From: Chitinophagaceae bacterium
GTDB taxonomy: Bacteria; Bacteroidota; Bacteroidia; Chitinophagales; Chitinophagaceae
Direction of reading: 5' to 3'
DNA length: 9,613 nucleotides
Assembly (NCBI GenBank): GCA_019454915.1
Contig: JACFNM010000149.1
Location: 1-9,613 of the forward strand
The notes below the pieces were generated by a model, which ran no database searches, had not been told where the DNA came from, and saw only the letters and a list, made by a program, of their open reading frames with translations. Below, in pieces: positions 6,713-9,613 of this stretch; the stretch's first letter is position 1, and every line of letters begins with the position of its first letter. Position numbers and translations under genes: made by a program.

Positions 6713-7573
6713 TTACTTACATTGGTATTCAAATCTGATTCGCCCATTCATCATCGGCAACCCGTCCATTACATCACCACTTACAAAAAATTCCGTTACG
6801 CGGTTGTCGTCTGAAAACTGATATCCTTTAAAATCTGTCTGATAAGTCTCTTGTTCATTCCCCTCGCCATCGTACATCTTTACCAGAATTCTTTGAGGCA
6901 GGTTCTTTGATTTCTTACCCGCATTAATCGAAAAAATATAAGGCGTCAATTCATGAGCGTCCGGAAAAAAATACAGAAAATCACGCGCCACTAAACCCTG
7001 ATCGTATAGTAGTTCGGAGCTCATCACCTTTCGCTTATCGCCCCATCCTTCTCTCACTTCCGAACGGGCAAGATTCCCTTCGAGCCAGGTATAATTATAA
7101 ACAAAAAATGGCAGGTCCTGATTTCTTGCCGACAAAAACCACTTTTTCTTACTCAGCTGCCCTTTCTCGTCATACAGATAGGTAAACCTGTATGGTTCTG
7201 AATTTGGATCAGAAGTATCCTCCAGAGTATTGAACTCGATGATCCTGTTTTCATGATCCAAAAGAAAGTATTCATTTTCACTCACACTCAATGTGTCGCC
7301 ATTTAATCGAAGAACTGCATACTCGGTTTTTGAATGCCGGATACTGTCATACCATTCTATCTTTTCCGGCGCATTAAGCGAAGCTTCTGAAATCTGCAAT
7401 GATCCATAGGCCATCCCTGAATAAGAATCGTAGGGTATGATTGAACTAACAGCGCAACTCTTTTCTCTTAATGCCCGGTCCGCCCAATTAGTCTCCTGGC
7501 TCAATTCTTTTTTACAGGAATTGAGGAAAAACAGAATTAAAACAAACTGATATGAAAAACGACGTATTCCCAT
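6713..7573 (-). CDS. Predicted lipoprotein with YD-repeat-like strands, function unknown
   Basis: Secreted lipoprotein of 286 residues. Residues 1-19 are a type II signal peptide (RR at the start, hydrophobic VLILFFLN) ending in a lipobox with Cys20 in LNSCKKE, the common Bacteroidota form. The mature part has repeated short beta-strand units of the type YxYDxxGxL: FTYLYDEKGQL (130-140), FVYNYTWLEGNLARSEV (157-173), LLYDQGLVARDFLY (188-201), VKMYDGEGNEQ (231-241), and a final RFEYQC (280-285). These resemble RHS/YD-type and DUF4595-like Bacteroidota lipoproteins. I infer the fold only; no enzymatic motif is visible. ATG 7573 is chosen because the signal peptide starts there; an in-frame ATG at 7615 would add a basic stretch and overlap lspA. 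The gene starts 19 bp after the lspA stop. An AGGAG (7594-7590) overlaps that stop but lies 16 nt from the ATG, longer than usual, with palindrome ATACCGGTAT between. It is probably co-transcribed with lspA. Confidence 0.8.
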   Translation of the reverse strand: MGIRRFSYQFVLILFFLNSCKKELSQETNWADRALREKSCAVSSIIPYDSYSGMAYGSLQISEASLNAPEKIEWYDSIRHSKTEYAVLRLNGDTLSVSENEYFLLDHENRIIEFNTLEDTSDPNSEPYRFTYLYDEKGQLSKKKWFLSARNQDLPFFVYNYTWLEGNLARSEVREGWGDKRKVMSSELLYDQGLVARDFLYFFPDAHELTPYIFSINAGKKSKNLPQRILVKMYDGEGNEQETYQTDFKGYQFSDDNRVTEFFVSGDVMDGLPMMNGRIRFEYQCK

Positions 7574-7592
7574 TACAAAATACCGGTATCTC

Positions 7593-8270
7593 CTATGATA
7601 CCTGCACTTCGTCATTTACGGTGGCGTTGGTCTCTACCGTTGGGTGGGAAGCCTTTCTTTTCTTCTCAAAAAAACGTTTTTGGAATAACAGGATGATTAT
7701 CACACCCAATGATATAGAGGCGTCCGCTATATTAAAAACCGGCCGGAAGAACTCAAAGTCATCACCTCCCCAAAATGGCACCCATTGAGGAAAATGAGCA
7801 TTGGTAATAATCGGGAAATATAACATATCCACCACTCTTCCGTGTAAAAACCCGGCATAACCCTTTTCGGGGAAGATAGCGGATACATAGGGATAAAAAA
7901 TATCGCCGCTGTTCTCGAAGATTAATCCGTAAAACATACTGTCTATCAGATTACCTATTGCCCCTGCATAAATCAAGGTGGCACAAATGATATAGCCTTT
8001 GTGATAACCTTCTTTAATAATATGCCGGATATAATACGTACCAAATACTACCGCAAAAAGCCTGAATAAAGTAAGGATTATTTTTCCCCAGTCACCGCCC
8101 AACTTCCATCCGTAAGCCATCCCTTCGTTTTCAATAAAATGAAGCCGAAACCACGTACCTAAAATCATTTTCTCCTCTCCGAGATAAAAATGAGTCTTTA
8201 TCCAAATCTTAAACCCCTGATCAATTATCAAAATAGCTAATGTGAGAAGAATAGCCGATTTAAATTTCAC
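7593..8270 (-). CDS. lspA: Lipoprotein signal peptidase (signal peptidase II)
   Basis: Inner-membrane aspartic protease that cuts the signal peptide of diacylglyceryl-prolipoproteins before the lipobox cysteine. From GTG 8270 it has 225 residues. It keeps the family motifs: IIDQGFKIWIK (TM1, about 15-25), FIENEGMAYG (45-54), GNLIDSMFYG (106-115), HGRVVDMLYF (143-152) and FNIADASISLG (179-189). The catalytic aspartates are Asp148 and Asp183, equal to Asp124 and Asp143 of the P. aeruginosa enzyme. About four membrane helices are visible. The loop before HGRVVD (about 116-142) and the stretch between the two aspartates are longer than in proteobacteria, as is usual in Bacteroidota. The last 25 residues form a polar, probably disordered tail. 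The open frame runs back to 8363 but begins with TTG, has no ATG before residue 35, and its upstream part is unconserved and lies above a promoter motif, so GTG 8270 (or TTG 8276) is preferred. Confidence 0.93.
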   Translation of the reverse strand: MKFKSAILLTLAILIIDQGFKIWIKTHFYLGEEKMILGTWFRLHFIENEGMAYGWKLGGDWGKIILTLFRLFAVVFGTYYIRHIIKEGYHKGYIICATLIYAGAIGNLIDSMFYGLIFENSGDIFYPYVSAIFPEKGYAGFLHGRVVDMLYFPIITNAHFPQWVPFWGGDDFEFFRPVFNIADASISLGVIIILLFQKRFFEKKRKASHPTVETNATVNDEVQVS

Positions 8271-8287
8271 CTTCAACAGTTTAATTA

Positions 8288-8295
8288 CAAACCTA
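8288..8295 (-). promoter_or_regulatory. Candidate -7 promoter element for lspA
   Basis: The minus strand reads TAGGTTTG, an exact TAnnTTTG match, ending 17 nt before GTG 8270. A second exact match, TATTTTTG, lies at 8368-8361. No clear TTG at -33 spacing is seen for either. The nearer motif places any start codon above about 8283 outside the transcript, which supports the short LspA. Confidence 0.4.
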
Positions 8296-8452
8296 CATGA
8301 AATTGCTGATTTTTCTACCGGTCTCCGCCCCGTAAATGAATATTTTATAAGCAACGGATTCAAAAATACCGGTTTGGCGGCTACCTCTTTAAGCCTTCTT
8401 CCGACTGCTTATGGCACGTAGCTAAGCAAAGAACCCGGAATCGGGAACGACC

Positions 8453-9613
8453 TCAATCTTTCCATCTCCATTCTCCCGATATCGTTAAAGGCTCCTTTAG
8501 ATTACTTTTTAACAAGGCTTCTTTCAACTCATCATCTCCTAAACGGAGGGCATTCAATTCAGAGGAATCTGCCAGTCCGTAAAGCAACATGGCGGTAAAG
8601 AGAACTGTATTTTTCAATTCCTCTTCATTGACCAAATCAAGAAGATCACAGTCGGCATGATAGCAATTCAATACATCCCTGCTCAGACTCCCTGCTACTC
8701 CGGCGGTCGGAATTCCCTGAAGCATAAAAGGCTGGTGGTCACTATGCAGGCCGTATCCGGCGTTAAAAGTATTCCGAAAAGAAGTATCCATAACTTGAGC
8801 AAGATGCCCAATTGATTTAAAAAGCGATTCGTCCGCTTCAGTTGTCGCTATATATCCTTTAGGATTATTTGACATATCGAGATTAATCATATACCTCACC
8901 TCATCTGCCCTGCCTTCTTTCATCATCTTATTTACGTAAGCTTTTGAACCCAGCAATCCCTGTTCTTCTCCCATAAACAGTACAAACGTTAAGGTCCGTT
9001 TCGGTTTGAGATTCAGGGCTTTGAAAGTTCGGGCTATGTCTATTACCGCAAAGGCGCCGATTCCGTTATCGGTGGCGCCGGTAGCTAAATCCCAACTATC
9101 CAAATGACCACCAATAACTATCTTTTCTTTTGCTTTTTCCTTCCCCTTAATCGTCGCCACAACATTTCTTGCTTTAACAGTACCCGAGAAGTTTGTCATT
9201 TTTATTTCAGCCGTAGCCGATGATTTTGTCAATTCCTCTTTTAGCCGGAATCCATCCCGGTTGCCTATGCAAACAGCAGGTATATTGATCAGTTTCCCGG
9301 TTACCGAGGCAGTCCCGGTGAGCAAAATATCTCCGGGTGCGGAATTGAAGAGGATGATTCCTTTGGCTCCATATTTAATGGCTAATGCGGTTTTTTCGGA
9401 CCTGTGCAGATTTTTTAGCCCCGCAGCCGAACCGGGTAATATACCTAAGTAGGCCAGTACAATCTTCCCTTTCACCCTTTCCGGGTGTTTAGCATAGTCT
9501 TCCTCCAACCCATTACCCATGTCTATTATCTGCGCCGACACAGTGGCAGTAACCGGAGAATGTGCCAGAGAAACGGCCTTATAGCCCTCGTCGTTAACGA
9601 ATACGGATAATGT
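8453..9613 (-). CDS. M28-family zinc metallopeptidase with PA domain (5' end beyond the window)
   Basis: The frame stays open to the window edge, so the N-terminus, presumably with a signal peptide, is missing; 386 residues are visible. The GTG at 9541 is internal, because in-frame coding sequence (NDEGYKAVSLAHSP) continues above it. Residues about 10-140 form a protease-associated (PA) domain (GKIVLAYLG, AIKYGAKGIILFNSAPGD, INIPAVCIGNRDG). The M28 catalytic domain follows with a complete di-zinc set: His170 (GGHLDSWD), Asp182 (GATDNG), catalytic Glu216 and ligand Glu217 (MGEEQGLLGS), Asp246 (INLDMSNN) and His319 (CYHADCD). HSDHQPF (290-296) is also conserved. It should be an exported aminopeptidase or carboxypeptidase acting on peptides; the substrate cannot be told. 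It lies upstream of lspA on the same strand, 182 bp away, with only a weak 4-bp hairpin (8434-8445) between. The C-terminus is complete at TGA. Confidence 0.9.
   Translation of the reverse strand, partial: TLSVFVNDEGYKAVSLAHSPVTATVSAQIIDMGNGLEEDYAKHPERVKGKIVLAYLGILPGSAAGLKNLHRSEKTALAIKYGAKGIILFNSAPGDILLTGTASVTGKLINIPAVCIGNRDGFRLKEELTKSSATAEIKMTNFSGTVKARNVVATIKGKEKAKEKIVIGGHLDSWDLATGATDNGIGAFAVIDIARTFKALNLKPKRTLTFVLFMGEEQGLLGSKAYVNKMMKEGRADEVRYMINLDMSNNPKGYIATTEADESLFKSIGHLAQVMDTSFRNTFNAGYGLHSDHQPFMLQGIPTAGVAGSLSRDVLNCYHADCDLLDLVNEEELKNTVLFTAMLLYGLADSSELNALRLGDDELKEALLKSNLKEPLTISGEWRWKD

Noticed and set aside
7552..7788. 78-codon plus-strand frame across the lspA-lipoprotein junction
   Set aside because: Lies antisense to two well-supported genes and has no homology-like features.
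8434..8445. CCCG-GAAT-CGGG hairpin after the M28 peptidase stop
   Set aside because: Four-bp stem without a T-run; not enough for a terminator call.
1..9613. A defence, mobile or otherwise novel multi-gene system
   Set aside because: All long frames are ordinary envelope, stress or central-metabolism families plus one unknown lipoprotein; there are no repeats, recombinases, nucleases or composition shifts.

Overview
The window looks like chromosomal DNA from a member of the Bacteroidota, most likely Chitinophagaceae or a relative. The evidence is a DUF5686/carboxypeptidase-regulatory outer-membrane protein, an LspA with the large periplasmic insertion usual in this phylum, a lipoprotein with an S-C-K-K type lipobox, promoters resembling TAnnTTTG, and almost no Shine-Dalgarno sequences. 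Base composition looks even throughout. I see no insertion sequence, phage gene, tRNA, rRNA or CRISPR array.

Layout. Positions 72-2567 (minus) encode a large DUF5686 outer-membrane beta-barrel protein. A divergent intergenic region of about 325 bp follows. The plus-strand block then holds a two-domain universal stress protein (2893-3720) closed by a strong hairpin, a crotonase-type enoyl-CoA hydratase (3874-4650), and class II fumarase fumC (4731-6170). After fumC comes a convergent gap of 542 bp with no convincing gene, ended by a strong bidirectional terminator (6657-6686). The minus-strand block beyond it reads, in transcription order, a PA-domain M28 zinc metallopeptidase cut by the window edge (8453-9613), signal peptidase II lspA (7593-8270), and a YD-repeat-like lipoprotein (6713-7573) 19 bp behind lspA.

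How the genes relate. The enoyl-CoA hydratase (beta-oxidation or hydroxybutyryl-CoA chemistry, ending in acetyl-CoA) and fumarase (TCA cycle) are both central metabolism, but each appears to have its own promoter. lspA and the downstream lipoprotein are probably co-transcribed, and the lipoprotein would be a substrate of LspA like every other lipoprotein in the cell. The remaining genes look like independent housekeeping or envelope units.

I did not find a new multi-gene system. The most interesting points are small-scale. A terminator-like hairpin lies inside the last codons of fumC, apparently after a frame slip extended the protein. A shared CCTGAT/ATCAGG inverted half-site lies upstream of both uspA and fumC. 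Two mutually exclusive hairpins can form in the fumC leader. Promoter-like motifs abut start codons.
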